Assembly (NCBI GenBank): GCA_026418415.1
Contig: JAOABK010000009.1
Location: forward strand, 1-64,000
DNA from: Pseudomonadota bacterium
GTDB lineage: Bacteria > CALINM01
Length of the DNA stretch: 64,000 nucleotides
Direction of reading: 5' to 3'
A program made the translations under genes and the position numbers. This document shows positions 28,230-36,728 of the stretch, one piece after another. Under the pieces are notes generated by a model. That model was not told where the DNA came from and did not search any database. It saw only the letters and a list, made by a program, of their open reading frames with translations. Positions within the stretch are counted from its first letter, which is position 1, and every line of letters starts with the position of its first letter.

Positions 28230-28766
28230 ATGAAATACATAATCTTATTTTTAGTGTTTTTCACTTTGCTATTTACAGGTTGCAGGAAGATGGAAAACAA
28301 ACCACAATCATCAACACCACCTCAACAATTACAACAAACAATCAATTATGCTGAAAAGATTGAATCACTAAAAGCACTATTAAAAGAACATCCTGAAAGC
28401 TTAAATGGATGGATTCAATTAGGGAATTATTCCATGGATGCTGGGCTCTTCAAAGATGCCATAAATGCCTACGAAAAAGCTCTCTCTATTGACCCTAATA
28501 ACGTAGATGTAAGGGTTGATTTAGGCACCTGCTATAGAGAGACAGGTAATCCTAAAAGGGCTATAGAAGAGTATAATAGGGCTCTTAAAATCAAGCCAGA
28601 TCATGCTAATGCATTAAAAAACTCTGCTGTAGTATATTATTATGACTTGAAGGATCCAAAATCTGCTATAAATGCTCTTGAAAAGTATCTTAAATACTAT
28701 CCAAATGCACAGGATAAAATCCAGATCTTAAGCTGGTTAGAGGATATGAAAAATCCAAAAAGATGA
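28230..28766 (+). CDS. TPR-repeat lipoprotein
   Basis: A 178-residue lipoprotein: signal with lipobox FTGC (about 15-18), a Gln/Pro-rich linker, then about three tetratricopeptide repeats (PESLNGWIQLGNYSMDAGLF, PNNVDVRVDLGTCYRETGNP, PDHANALKNSAVVYYYDLKD). It probably mediates protein-protein contacts at the membrane. A GGGAG site lies about 8 nt before the ATG and TATAAT is at 28197-28202, so it has a normal leader. It overlaps the next gene by 4 nt and is divergent from the M1 peptidase. Confidence 0.85.
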   Translation: MKYIILFLVFFTLLFTGCRKMENKPQSSTPPQQLQQTINYAEKIESLKALLKEHPESLNGWIQLGNYSMDAGLFKDAINAYEKALSIDPNNVDVRVDLGTCYRETGNPKRAIEEYNRALKIKPDHANALKNSAVVYYYDLKDPKSAINALEKYLKYYPNAQDKIQILSWLEDMKNPKR

Positions 28767-29560
28767 AGACAAGTTGGGATTATAATCAAAACCTATTTGA
28801 AGACCTAATTGAGTTTGTTAAAAGCAAAAAAGGAGATCCTAAAAACCCAGAAAGCTTATGCCATTTTGACCAGATTCATGCAGGAGGTTTTCGTGCTACA
28901 ATAAATCTACTAAACCTAATCGATATTAAAGAAAATCAGATTTTGCTTGATTTAGGTGGTGGTATAGGTGGCAGTGCAAGGATATTGGCTACTAAATTTA
29001 GATGTAAAATAATAAACCTTGACTATTCTTTGAATTATTGTATAACAGGTAAAAAACTATCAAAACTATGTAATATAGAAAACATCTTTTTTATCAATGG
29101 TGACGCAACCCAAATTCCATTGAAAAATAATCTAATATCCCACATCCTTCTACAACATCTAAATATGAATATAAAGGATAAAGATACACTATTAGAAGAA
29201 TGCAAAAGGGTTTCGACAAACGATGGTATTATAGTTTTTCATGAATGGTTTATTAAAGATAATTTGAATATAGATAAGCTAAAATATCCACTACCTTGGT
29301 CAGATAATCCAGAATTTAGTTATCTAATCACTTACAAGGACTTTCTCGAAAGGGCATCAAAATATGGCTATGAAATTTTACATACCGAAGATGATTCATT
29401 AGTCGCACTTAAATTCTATAAAAAAATTTATGAAGAAAGAAACTTCTCTAATCCAATCTTTTCAAAAAGAAACCCAGAGCAGATATTTGAAAACATTATA
29501 TCCGCCCTGGAAAGTAATTTACTGGAAGTATATACGGGCATCTTAAAACTTAACAAATAA
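28763..29560 (+). CDS. SAM-dependent methyltransferase (glycine/sarcosine- or sterol-type class I fold)
   Basis: A 265-residue methyltransferase with motif I ILLDLGGGIGGSARILA (about 62-78), motif II INLDYS and NGDATQIPLKNN. The opening (WDYNQNLFEDLIEFVKSKKG, HFDQIHAGG) resembles the QIHPGG-type methyltransferase family that includes glycine/sarcosine and sterol methylases. The substrate is unknown. The start overlaps the TPR lipoprotein stop (ATGA). It ends 2 nt from the convergent iscU gene, with no terminator between. Confidence 0.82.
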   Translation: MKTSWDYNQNLFEDLIEFVKSKKGDPKNPESLCHFDQIHAGGFRATINLLNLIDIKENQILLDLGGGIGGSARILATKFRCKIINLDYSLNYCITGKKLSKLCNIENIFFINGDATQIPLKNNLISHILLQHLNMNIKDKDTLLEECKRVSTNDGIIVFHEWFIKDNLNIDKLKYPLPWSDNPEFSYLITYKDFLERASKYGYEILHTEDDSLVALKFYKKIYEERNFSNPIFSKRNPEQIFENIISALESNLLEVYTGILKLNK

Positions 29561-29562
29561 AT

Positions 29563-29958
29563 TTATTTCTTAGCCTTCTTCTCTCTATAGTCCTTTATTG
29601 CAGCTTCTATTGCTTGCTGAGCAAGAACAGAACAGTGTATCTTTGAAGGTGGCAGTCCACCTAATGCCTCTGCAACAGTCTCATTGGTTACCTTTAGTGC
29701 TTCTTCTATTGTTTTTCCCTTTATCATTTCTGTTACCATACTACTTGAAGCAATTGCTGCGCCACAACCAAAGGTCATAAACTTTGCATCCTCTATAATT
29801 TCATTTTCATTAATCTTTAAGTAGAGCCTCATAACATCACCACAGGAAGGATTACCTACTTCGCCAATACCACTTGCATCAGGTATTTCTCCCATATTTT
29901 TTGGATTTAAAAAATGTTCCATAACTTTTGGACTATATGGACCTTGTGCATCTGCCAT
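29563..29958 (-). CDS. iscU: Iron-sulfur cluster scaffold protein IscU/NifU-N
   Basis: Scaffold for assembly and transfer of [2Fe-2S]/[4Fe-4S] clusters. The 131-residue protein has the three conserved cysteines Cys39 (NPSCGD), Cys65 ([11 protein letters not shown]) and Cys109 (KIHCSVLA), with Asp41 and His108. Its Lys-rich tail ends at the stop. An AAGGAGGA site precedes the ATG. It follows the IscS-like gene after a 79-nt gap, and the two probably form one functional pair. Confidence 0.96.
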   Translation of the reverse strand: MADAQGPYSPKVMEHFLNPKNMGEIPDASGIGEVGNPSCGDVMRLYLKINENEIIEDAKFMTFGCGAAIASSSMVTEMIKGKTIEEALKVTNETVAEALGGLPPSKIHCSVLAQQAIEAAIKDYREKKAKK

Positions 29959-30037
29959 ATCAAATCCTCCTTATAATTTAAATTTTTTTCTAACAAATTA
30001 TTTCCCGCTTTCGATGTCTGCAAACAAGTACTGAATT

Positions 30038-31270
30038 TTATTTATCAACCTTAGTTAGTTTAGGAGTATGTCCCTTAATTTTATCTAAATAAAAGGGCGA
30101 CATCTGCCATAACCTATTTACAATCCCTGGGAAAATTTGGAGAACATAATCAATCTCTTCTATTGTATTACTCATACCTAAACTAAATGTCAGTGAACCA
30201 GTGCAAATATCTTTAGGTACACCTATCGCTGTAAGAACAGGCGATGCTACCAAATCATCCTCACTTTTTCCTCTTAAATTAGAACTACACGCTGAACCAC
30301 TTGATGCCATAACACCCATGTAGTTTAACATTAAAAGTAAAGACTCCCCTTCAGCAAACTCAATCCAGAAACTTACATTATTAGGAAGCCTCTTTTCAGG
30401 ATGACCTGTAAAATGAACAAAATCTATATTCTTTTCGATCCCTTCCCATAACCTATTTCTTAATGGTTTCAAATAATTACATCTATCTGACATTTCTATT
30501 TTACCTAATTCACAGGCCTTGGCAAAACCTACAATTGCAGGCAAATTTTCAGTTCCAGATCTAAGTCCACCTTCTTGAAAACCACCTTCTATAAGGGGCT
30601 GTAAAACCAAGCCATTTTTTACAAATAGTGCACCAACTCCTTTAGGACCATAAAGAGAAGTGGGCGATAATGTTAATAAATCAATATTCAGCTCCGAAAC
30701 ATTGATATCTATAAAACCACATCCTGCAGTCGCATCGCTGTGAAAAACTGCACTGCTATTTTCCTTAACCACTGATATAAGCTCCTTTAGATCCTGAACC
30801 GTTCCAATTTCATTATTTGCAAGCTGGATCGAGACAAGTATTGTTTCATTTCTCAAAGACTTTTTGAGTTCATCTGGAGATACGAATCCAAAAGAATCAA
30901 CAGGTAAGTATGTAACTTCAAAACCAAACAATCTCTCAAGTGTTCTTAAGGGAGAAGTAATACTAAAGTGCTCTATTTCAGTAGTAATTATATGTTTACC
31001 TCTATGCTGGTTTGCAAAGGCATATCCTTTAAGAGCTAAGTTGTTAGCCTCTGTGGCACCTGATGTAAATATAATTTCTTCAAATTTCGCACCAATGAAA
31101 TCTGCAACAATTTTTCTTGAATTATCAAGTGCTGACAGGGCTTCATTTCCCTTTGTTATTATATGAGATGAAGGATTACCAAATTTTTCAATAAAGTAAG
31201 GAAGCATTGCTTCTAAAACTCGGCTGTCACAGGGTGTTGCATTTGCATAATCCATAAATATCTGTTTCAT
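30038..31270 (-). CDS. IscS/NifS-like protein lacking the PLP lysine
   Basis: A 410-residue class V aminotransferase-fold protein aligning with IscS/NifS along its length: SGATEANNLALKG, His101, QLANNEIGTVQD, SDAT with Asp179, GPKGVGALFV, RSGTENLPAIVGFA and the loop SSGSACSS (Cys328). The PLP-Schiff-base motif GHK-x-YGPKG is replaced by PTS-LYGPKG, giving Ser205 at the lysine position (codon TCT on the minus strand, 30658-30656). Gln183 of E. coli IscS is Ala182. Desulfurase activity is therefore doubtful, while the catalytic-loop Cys could still bind a cluster. AGGAGAG precedes the ATG. iscU is next. Confidence 0.9.
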   Translation of the reverse strand: MKQIFMDYANATPCDSRVLEAMLPYFIEKFGNPSSHIITKGNEALSALDNSRKIVADFIGAKFEEIIFTSGATEANNLALKGYAFANQHRGKHIITTEIEHFSITSPLRTLERLFGFEVTYLPVDSFGFVSPDELKKSLRNETILVSIQLANNEIGTVQDLKELISVVKENSSAVFHSDATAGCGFIDINVSELNIDLLTLSPTSLYGPKGVGALFVKNGLVLQPLIEGGFQEGGLRSGTENLPAIVGFAKACELGKIEMSDRCNYLKPLRNRLWEGIEKNIDFVHFTGHPEKRLPNNVSFWIEFAEGESLLLMLNYMGVMASSGSACSSNLRGKSEDDLVASPVLTAIGVPKDICTGSLTFSLGMSNTIEEIDYVLQIFPGIVNRLWQMSPFYLDKIKGHTPKLTKVDK

Positions 31271-31307
31271 AGTCTCTCCTTTTTGTTAATTATACCATAA
31301 AATTAAA

Positions 31308-32039
31308 TCAATAAAAGACTTCGTAAAGATAGAGACCTTGAGGTGGTGCTGTTTTTCCAGCCTTTTTTCTATCACCCTTTTCAAGAATATTTTTAAAGTC
31401 TGTTACTGTTAATTTGCCCATACCAACATCTACCATAGTCCCTACAAGTATTCTAACCATATTGTGCAAAAAGCCATCAGCAGTTATCTGAAATATTAGA
31501 TAATCTCCCTCTTTTTTCCAGAATGCTTCATAAACTGTTCTTTCAGTTGTCAATCTCGAGCAAATAGATGAGCGAAAAGCCCTAAAATCCTTTCTTCCCA
31601 ATATTAACTTCGCACACTGATTCATAGCTTCTAAATTTATCTCTCCATAAATATGCCAACATCTATTTCTATCAAGGGCTGTGGGTTCAAATCTGTTTAG
31701 GATTTTATAAATATATGTTTTTTTCTTCGCTGAAATAATAACATGAAAATCATCACTAACCCTTTCAACCTTCTTAATTCTTATATCCTCTGGCAATAGA
31801 TGATTCAGACCGAAAATAAATGCAGAATCGGGAAGACTTTTTTCAGTTCTAAATGTGAAATACTGGTTTATGGCATGCACTCCAGTATCAGTCCTACCAG
31901 CTCCTAAAATCTTCACCTTTTCTTTAAGTAGAACCGATAGAGCCTTTTCTATTGTCTCTTGAATGGTTATTTGATTCCTTTGCTTTTGCCAGCCGAAATA
32001 GTTCGTACCATCATATTCTACACATAATTTGTATTGCAT
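31308..32039 (-). CDS. truA: tRNA pseudouridine(38-40) synthase
   Basis: Isomerises uridines in the tRNA anticodon stem-loop. The 243-residue protein has the start LCVEYDGTNYFGWQKQ, the catalytic motif GAGRTDTGVHA (Asp51), HIYGEINLEAMNQCAK, GRKDFRAFRSS and FLHNMVRILVGTMVDVG. The length is normal. It has no ribosome binding site. A minus-strand TACAAT 6 nt ahead of the ATG suggests a leaderless message, divergent from threonine dehydratase. Confidence 0.97.
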   Translation of the reverse strand: MQYKLCVEYDGTNYFGWQKQRNQITIQETIEKALSVLLKEKVKILGAGRTDTGVHAINQYFTFRTEKSLPDSAFIFGLNHLLPEDIRIKKVERVSDDFHVIISAKKKTYIYKILNRFEPTALDRNRCWHIYGEINLEAMNQCAKLILGRKDFRAFRSSICSRLTTERTVYEAFWKKEGDYLIFQITADGFLHNMVRILVGTMVDVGMGKLTVTDFKNILEKGDRKKAGKTAPPQGLYLYEVFY

Positions 32040-32041
32040 AT

Positions 32042-32069
32042 TTGCATTGTAAAAAAATATTGATAAAAT
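32042..32069 (+). promoter_or_regulatory. Promoter of threonine dehydratase, TTGCAT-16-TAAAAT, overlapping the truA promoter
   Basis: On plus, TTGCAT (32042-32047) and TAAAAT (32064-32069) are 16 nt apart, with the ATG 12 nt after the -10 box. On minus, TTTTCA (32074-32069) and TACAAT (32051-32046) are 17 nt apart and drive truA. The two promoters occupy the same 42-nt gap and must compete. Confidence 0.6.
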
Positions 32070-32081
32070 GAAAATACCAAA

Positions 32082-33281
32082 ATGGCTCCAGAAGATATTT
32101 TAAAAAGCATAGAAAAATCATATAATGACATTAAATCCTTTATTCATCATACCCCACTAATCTATTCAAACTCCTTCTCAAAAATGTTTTCAAAGAACAT
32201 TTATTTAAAAGCAGAAAACATACAAAAGACAGGTTCTTTCAAAGTTAGGGGTGCTTTAAACAAAATCCTAAAGACAAATGCTAAAATGGTAAGCGCAGTT
32301 TCGATGGGCAATCATGCACAGGGAGTAGCCTATGCTGGAAGGAGTCTTGGGATAAAAGTCAAAATTGTAATGCCCCTTAATGCTTCCATAGCAAAGGTTG
32401 AAGCGACAAAATCATATGGTGCGAAGGTCATATTAAGAGGCGATACCTTAAGTGAATCCCTCTTATATGCAAAAAACCTTACGGGATATACATTTATTCA
32501 TCCCTTCAACGACTTTGATGTTATTTGTGGTCAAGGAACATTGGGAATAGAAATTTTAAAAGACCTCCCCGAAATAACAGATGTAATTATTCCAGTAGGT
32601 GGAGGTGGTTTAATTTCTGGAATATCTGCTTATTTAAAAGAAAAAAAGCCATCTGTAAAAATTATTGGCGTTCAGACAGAATCAGCAAAATCAGGGGTCG
32701 AATCCTTTAAAAAAGGGATATTAACACCGATGAGTCCACTCCCAACTATTGCTGACGGTATATCAGTAGAAAAAATCGGTGAAATCCCCTTTGAAATAAT
32801 TAAAAAATATGTGGATGATATAGTCTCTGTAAAAGAAGAATCTATTGCAAAGGCCATATTATTGCTAATGGAAAGAAAAAAACTCGTTGTAGAGGGAGCT
32901 GGTGCTGTTGGACTTGCATATCTTCTTGAAGATAATGGAATTAAAATAGGAAGAAATACTCTTCTAATTTTAAGCGGTGGAAATATAGACATGATGCTTA
33001 TGGACAAAATCATTTTCACTGGGCTTATTTCTTCGAAGAGAATTTTGTCCTTTAGTGTAGAGATTAACAACTTTTCTAAAGAAATCTATGAAATAATAAA
33101 AATCATTGAAAAAAACGGGGGAGTAATTAAAAACCTACTTCAAGATAATTTGAATATGACACCACCATTTCAATCTAATATAATAAACTTTTTAGTTGAA
33201 ACAAAAGGAGAAGAGCAGGCGAAAAAAATATTATATTCATTGGAAAATAAAAAAATAAATTTTTTTGTTAAGGAGTCATAA
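32082..33281 (+). CDS. Threonine ammonia-lyase (PLP-dependent threonine dehydratase)
   Basis: Deaminates threonine to 2-oxobutanoate, for isoleucine synthesis or catabolism. The 399-residue protein has a fold-type II PLP domain: KTGSFKVRGA (Lys54 forms the Schiff base), SMGNHAQGVA, the phosphate loop VGGGGLISGI and LSGGNID near the C-terminal end. A regulatory ACT-like tail (about 320-399) follows. The length fits the TdcB/short IlvA group with one ACT-like domain, so the symbol is left open. The enoyl-CoA hydratase gene starts on the next base after its stop. Confidence 0.93.
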   Translation: MAPEDILKSIEKSYNDIKSFIHHTPLIYSNSFSKMFSKNIYLKAENIQKTGSFKVRGALNKILKTNAKMVSAVSMGNHAQGVAYAGRSLGIKVKIVMPLNASIAKVEATKSYGAKVILRGDTLSESLLYAKNLTGYTFIHPFNDFDVICGQGTLGIEILKDLPEITDVIIPVGGGGLISGISAYLKEKKPSVKIIGVQTESAKSGVESFKKGILTPMSPLPTIADGISVEKIGEIPFEIIKKYVDDIVSVKEESIAKAILLLMERKKLVVEGAGAVGLAYLLEDNGIKIGRNTLLILSGGNIDMMLMDKIIFTGLISSKRILSFSVEINNFSKEIYEIIKIIEKNGGVIKNLLQDNLNMTPPFQSNIINFLVETKGEEQAKKILYSLENKKINFFVKES

Positions 33282-34022
33282 ATGAAATCTTTATTAGAGG
33301 AAAAAGATAGTATAGCAATCTTAAAGTTAAATAATGGGGTAACCAATGCTATTTCTCAGGATTTAATAGATGATCTTTCAAAAAAATTAGATATTATAGA
33401 AAAAAATTTTAAAGGATTGATTATAAGAGGGAACGAAAAATTTTTTTCCATGGGATTTAATCTTCCTGAACTAATTGTTATGGATAAATCAAGTTTCGAA
33501 AAATTCTATGAATCATTCAACGAATTGATATTAAAAATATTTACATTACCCCTACCCACTATAAGCGTTATAGAAGGGCATGCAGTGGCAGGTGGTTTTA
33601 TAATTGCTATTTCTACTGATTACAGGATAGCCTTAGCAGATAAAAAATTAGGCTTAAATGAAATTAATCTTGGAGTTCCAGTGCCATTTTTAGCAATTGA
33701 ACTTTTAGAAAGGCTTTCTGGAAAAAGGATTGCGGAAAACCTTTTGTATTCTGGAGATTTGATAAAAACACAGGATGCTTTAAGATTCTCGATAGTTGAT
33801 GAAATTATTGAACCAAATGAAATATTTGAAAAAACTGTAGAAAAAATTAAAAATTTGGCATCTAAACCCCAAAGGGCATTTGAAAACATTAAAAGCTTAT
33901 TAATTACTCAATTAAAGGAGAAGTACACCAGATTTAAAGAGTTAGATAAAGAAAAGTTTCTCGAATGTTGGTATACTGAAGAAGCTCAAACTATTTTAAA
34001 AGAAACTGCAAAAAAGTTTTAA
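33282..34022 (+). CDS. Enoyl-CoA hydratase/isomerase family protein
   Basis: A 246-residue crotonase-fold protein: FKGLIIRGNEKFFSMGFNLPEL (oxyanion-hole strand), VIEGHAVAGGFIIAISTDYRIA, LGLNEINLGVPVPF and an RAFENIKSLL helix. The usual catalytic Glu pair of true hydratases is not clear; LNEINLG retains one Glu and the second position is a hydrophobic VPVPF, so an isomerase or other crotonase reaction is possible. An AAGGAG site lies before the ATG, which abuts the threonine dehydratase stop. Confidence 0.85.
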   Translation: MKSLLEEKDSIAILKLNNGVTNAISQDLIDDLSKKLDIIEKNFKGLIIRGNEKFFSMGFNLPELIVMDKSSFEKFYESFNELILKIFTLPLPTISVIEGHAVAGGFIIAISTDYRIALADKKLGLNEINLGVPVPFLAIELLERLSGKRIAENLLYSGDLIKTQDALRFSIVDEIIEPNEIFEKTVEKIKNLASKPQRAFENIKSLLITQLKEKYTRFKELDKEKFLECWYTEEAQTILKETAKKF

Positions 34023-34023
34023 T

Positions 34024-35208
34024 ATGAATAGTCTATTTAAAAAAGCTCTAATTTTAATTATTTTCTTGATGTTATATAAAATCTGCTATGCAGACTTAAT
34101 TGAAGAGGGGGAGATTGCATATAATAATCAAGACTACACAAAAGCCTTTGAGCTATGGAAAAAGGCTTGTGATAATGGTTATCCAGATGGTTGTAATAAT
34201 GTTGGTATCCTTTATGAACAAGGATTTGGTGTAAAGCAAGACTATCAATTAGCTGGGAGTTATTATAAGAAAGCCTGTGACAAAAATTTAGCTATTGCCT
34301 GTTTCAATCTTGGAGTTCTTCATATAAAAGGAAAGGGTGTTGCAAAAAATATAAAATTAGCAATACAGTTATATCAGAAGGCTTGCGACAAAAAAATTCC
34401 AGAGGCCTGCTATAATTTAGGTCTTGTTTATGAAAAAGGCGAAGATGTAAAGGTAAATATAGAAAAAGCCTTTGAATACTATAAAAAATCTTGTGATTTA
34501 GGTCTACCTGAGGGTTGTCATGATGCTGGAACATTATTAGAAAAAGGTGAAGGTATTAAACAAGATCTTTTCAGATCTGCTGAACTTTTTAAAAAAGCCT
34601 GTGATAAAAATTTAGAAATTTCTTGTTTTGCACTAGGATTAAAGTTTGAAAAGGGATTGGGGATAAAGAAAGATTATGAAAGAGCTTTTGAACTATACAA
34701 GAGAGCCTGTGATGCAAAACTACCAATTGCTTGCTACAATTTAGCAGGAATGTATATAAGAGGAAGGGGAGTACAGAAAAACTTCCCCGTGGCAGGACAA
34801 TTATATAAATTTGCCTGTGATAACAACATTTATGAAGGGTGTTATAATTTAGCTCTAATGTACGAGGTGGGAAAAGGTGTTGAACAGGACTACGAAAAAG
34901 CTTTTAATCTCCTTGAAAAGGCGTGTAATGGAGGCAGTTCAGATGCCTGTAACCAGTTAGCCCTTCTATATGATAGTGGTATGGGGACAAAGAAAGATAT
35001 TGAAAAGGCAATAATTCTCTTCAAAAAAGCCTGTGATGAAAATGTTGCTATCGCCTGTTACAATTTAGGGGTTAAATATTCTAAAGGTATAGGGGTTAAA
35101 AGGGATGAGTTTTTAGCCTTAGAATTATATCAAAGGGCCTGCAAGCTTAATTTAAGTATTGGTTGCGAAAATTATAACCTTCTAAAAAGTGAGCTTTCAA
35201 GCAAATAA
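34024..35208 (+). CDS. Secreted Sel1-repeat (Hcp-like) protein with ten disulfide-type cysteine pairs
   Basis: 394 residues: signal peptide (1-24) and then about ten 36-residue Sel1-like repeats. Each repeat holds a cysteine pair spaced exactly 8 apart (ACDNGYPDGC, ACDKNLAIAC, ACDKKIPEAC, SCDLGLPEGC, ACDKNLEISC, ACDAKLPIAC, ACDNNIYEGC, ACNGGSSDAC, ACDENVAIAC, ACKLNLSIGC). This is the pattern of Helicobacter cysteine-rich proteins (HcpA/C), in which the pair forms a disulfide within each helical repeat. It is presumably periplasmic or exported; ligand unknown. It starts one nt after the enoyl-CoA hydratase stop. Confidence 0.92.
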   Translation: MNSLFKKALILIIFLMLYKICYADLIEEGEIAYNNQDYTKAFELWKKACDNGYPDGCNNVGILYEQGFGVKQDYQLAGSYYKKACDKNLAIACFNLGVLHIKGKGVAKNIKLAIQLYQKACDKKIPEACYNLGLVYEKGEDVKVNIEKAFEYYKKSCDLGLPEGCHDAGTLLEKGEGIKQDLFRSAELFKKACDKNLEISCFALGLKFEKGLGIKKDYERAFELYKRACDAKLPIACYNLAGMYIRGRGVQKNFPVAGQLYKFACDNNIYEGCYNLALMYEVGKGVEQDYEKAFNLLEKACNGGSSDACNQLALLYDSGMGTKKDIEKAIILFKKACDENVAIACYNLGVKYSKGIGVKRDEFLALELYQRACKLNLSIGCENYNLLKSELSSK

Positions 35209-35221
35209 AAACCCCTTATCC

Positions 35222-35249
35222 TTGACTTTCTTTTGTTCTTTGGTAAACT
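35222..35249 (+). promoter_or_regulatory. Promoter of the rubredoxin gene, TTGACT-16-TAAACT
   Basis: TTGACT (35222-35227) and TAAACT (35244-35249) are 16 nt apart; TGG precedes the -10 box. A leader of about 17 nt carries AAGGAG (35263-35268). Confidence 0.6.
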
Positions 35250-35273
35250 TGAAAAAATTGTTAAGGAGTTTAT

Positions 35274-35432
35274 ATGGACAAATGGCTATGCACTGTTTGC
35301 AATTATATTTATGATGAGAAAGAAGGTGATCCAGACAACGGAATCCCAGCTGGTACACCTTTTTCAGAACTGCCAGATGATTGGGTTTGTCCCCTTTGTG
35401 GAGCTTCAAAATCGGAGTTTCAAAAGTTATAA
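35274..35432 (+). CDS. Rubredoxin
   Basis: A 52-residue electron carrier with a single Fe(Cys)4 centre. The two ligand pairs are CTVC (Cys6, Cys9) and CPLC (Cys39, Cys42). The rest matches the classic rubredoxin consensus: [20 protein letters not shown] and [17 protein letters not shown]. An AAGGAG site lies 5 nt before the ATG and a good promoter lies upstream. The stop is immediately followed by the stop of the convergent hemerythrin/PAS gene (35433), with no gap. Rubredoxins commonly supply electrons to oxygen- or superoxide-scavenging enzymes, none of which is adjacent. Confidence 0.97.
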   Translation: MDKWLCTVCNYIYDEKEGDPDNGIPAGTPFSELPDDWVCPLCGASKSEFQKL

Positions 35433-36614
35433 TTACTCATCAAGGAGCCTCTTTTCTCCCTCTAACTTTTTGATTTCCGTGATGTCTTGGGTTACTTCAA
35501 GGCAACCTAAATAGGTGCCTTTTTTATTTCTCACAGCAAAATACTGAATTAAAATAAATCTGCCATTTAGGGTAATCCAAAATTGCGCTCTCTCTCGTTT
35601 ACCCTCTTTAAATTCAGACAAGATTCTGTTAACCAAATGAAAACTTTTTTCTGGGTGACACTGCTGAACCTTTCTTCCAATTATTGCTGGAGTTCTAAGA
35701 AAAATTCTGTCTCTTGTCTTGCTAAAATAACAAACTTTATCATCTCTATCTACAAAGGTTATATCAACTGGTAAAGTATTAAAAATTGCTTCTATTTCAT
35801 CAAAATATAGATTACCCGTATCAAAATGAACCACATGTTCTTCTCCATATTGAATAACTTTCTCTTCTATAATTGCTACTCCTGAAAAAGCAGGCGGTTG
35901 AACAAATGAATACCCGATATCATCAAACTCTTTTCTTACCTTTACCCATTCTAACTCATTAATATTTCTTATCCCTGCTGGAAACAAAATATTATTTTCC
36001 TTATAAAAATGTGTTGATAGCATTTCTACAAGTCTAAAACAAGCATCTTTTAGAGCATCAAATTTATCTTTATCCAAACACTCGAATATTTCTTTTTTAA
36101 TAGCCCTTATACTGTCATGTTCACTCCACATCATCTTAGGTGGCTCAGTAATACCATACTTTTCCAAATAGGGGAACAATACATTCTCCTCTCTTAAATA
36201 ATGATTTTCAGTATTTTTTAAATCGTCTATTAATCTTCTAACCTTATTTAAATGTTCAAACATCCTGCCATCAAGATAACAGGTAATGCTATTTAAAAGA
36301 TCTCTTGCCATATTCAAGAATATCCTATGCTCTTCCATAAGAATATGTATTGGATGTCCAGGGGGAGCAATCACGGTCTCATTTTCTAAGGATTCTTTAA
36401 AAAGCTCTATATGTAAATTACAAAGTTTTCTAATATCTTCTCTACTTAATCCCTCTTTTATAAGTTCCTCTTCCAATTGGGTTATTTCTGTAGAAGTAAC
36501 ATGGCTAAGAAGGCTTTTGAATTTACTCTTTAGTTCTTCTATTGAATCACCTTGATGAAGTAGCTTTATAATTTCTTTGAGAATTTCTTTTTTCTGCAGT
36601 TTTTCCATAATCAT
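35433..36614 (-). CDS. DUF438 / hemerythrin HHE / PAS-domain protein
   Basis: A 393-residue cytoplasmic sensor-like protein. An N-terminal DUF438 helical domain (about 5-75) is followed by a hemerythrin-like domain (about 85-210; iron ligands in HPIHILMEEHRIFL, ENHYLREENVLFPYLEKYG, WSEHDSIRAIKKE and STHFYKENNILFPAG). A PAS domain (about 270-385; LPVDITFVDRDDKVCYFSKTRDRIFLRTPAIIGRKVQQCHP) closes the protein. The family probably senses O2, NO or redox state; no output domain is present. The ATG at 36614 (AGGGG upstream) or 36608 may be used. Confidence 0.92.
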   Translation of the reverse strand: MIMEKLQKKEILKEIIKLLHQGDSIEELKSKFKSLLSHVTSTEITQLEEELIKEGLSREDIRKLCNLHIELFKESLENETVIAPPGHPIHILMEEHRIFLNMARDLLNSITCYLDGRMFEHLNKVRRLIDDLKNTENHYLREENVLFPYLEKYGITEPPKMMWSEHDSIRAIKKEIFECLDKDKFDALKDACFRLVEMLSTHFYKENNILFPAGIRNINELEWVKVRKEFDDIGYSFVQPPAFSGVAIIEEKVIQYGEEHVVHFDTGNLYFDEIEAIFNTLPVDITFVDRDDKVCYFSKTRDRIFLRTPAIIGRKVQQCHPEKSFHLVNRILSEFKEGKRERAQFWITLNGRFILIQYFAVRNKKGTYLGCLEVTQDITEIKKLEGEKRLLDE

Positions 36615-36728
36615 GCCCCTTTTTTAAAGAATATTACCACAAAAAAAGATATTATCAAGATGCTAAGTTTTTTTTAATATAAAATGTACTTAAAATAAAT
36701 ATTAAAATATGTTATTATTAAAAAATAA

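Noticed and set aside
35233-35514. 93-codon plus-strand frame over the rubredoxin
   Set aside because: It is in a different frame from the clear 52-residue rubredoxin and runs into the convergent gene.
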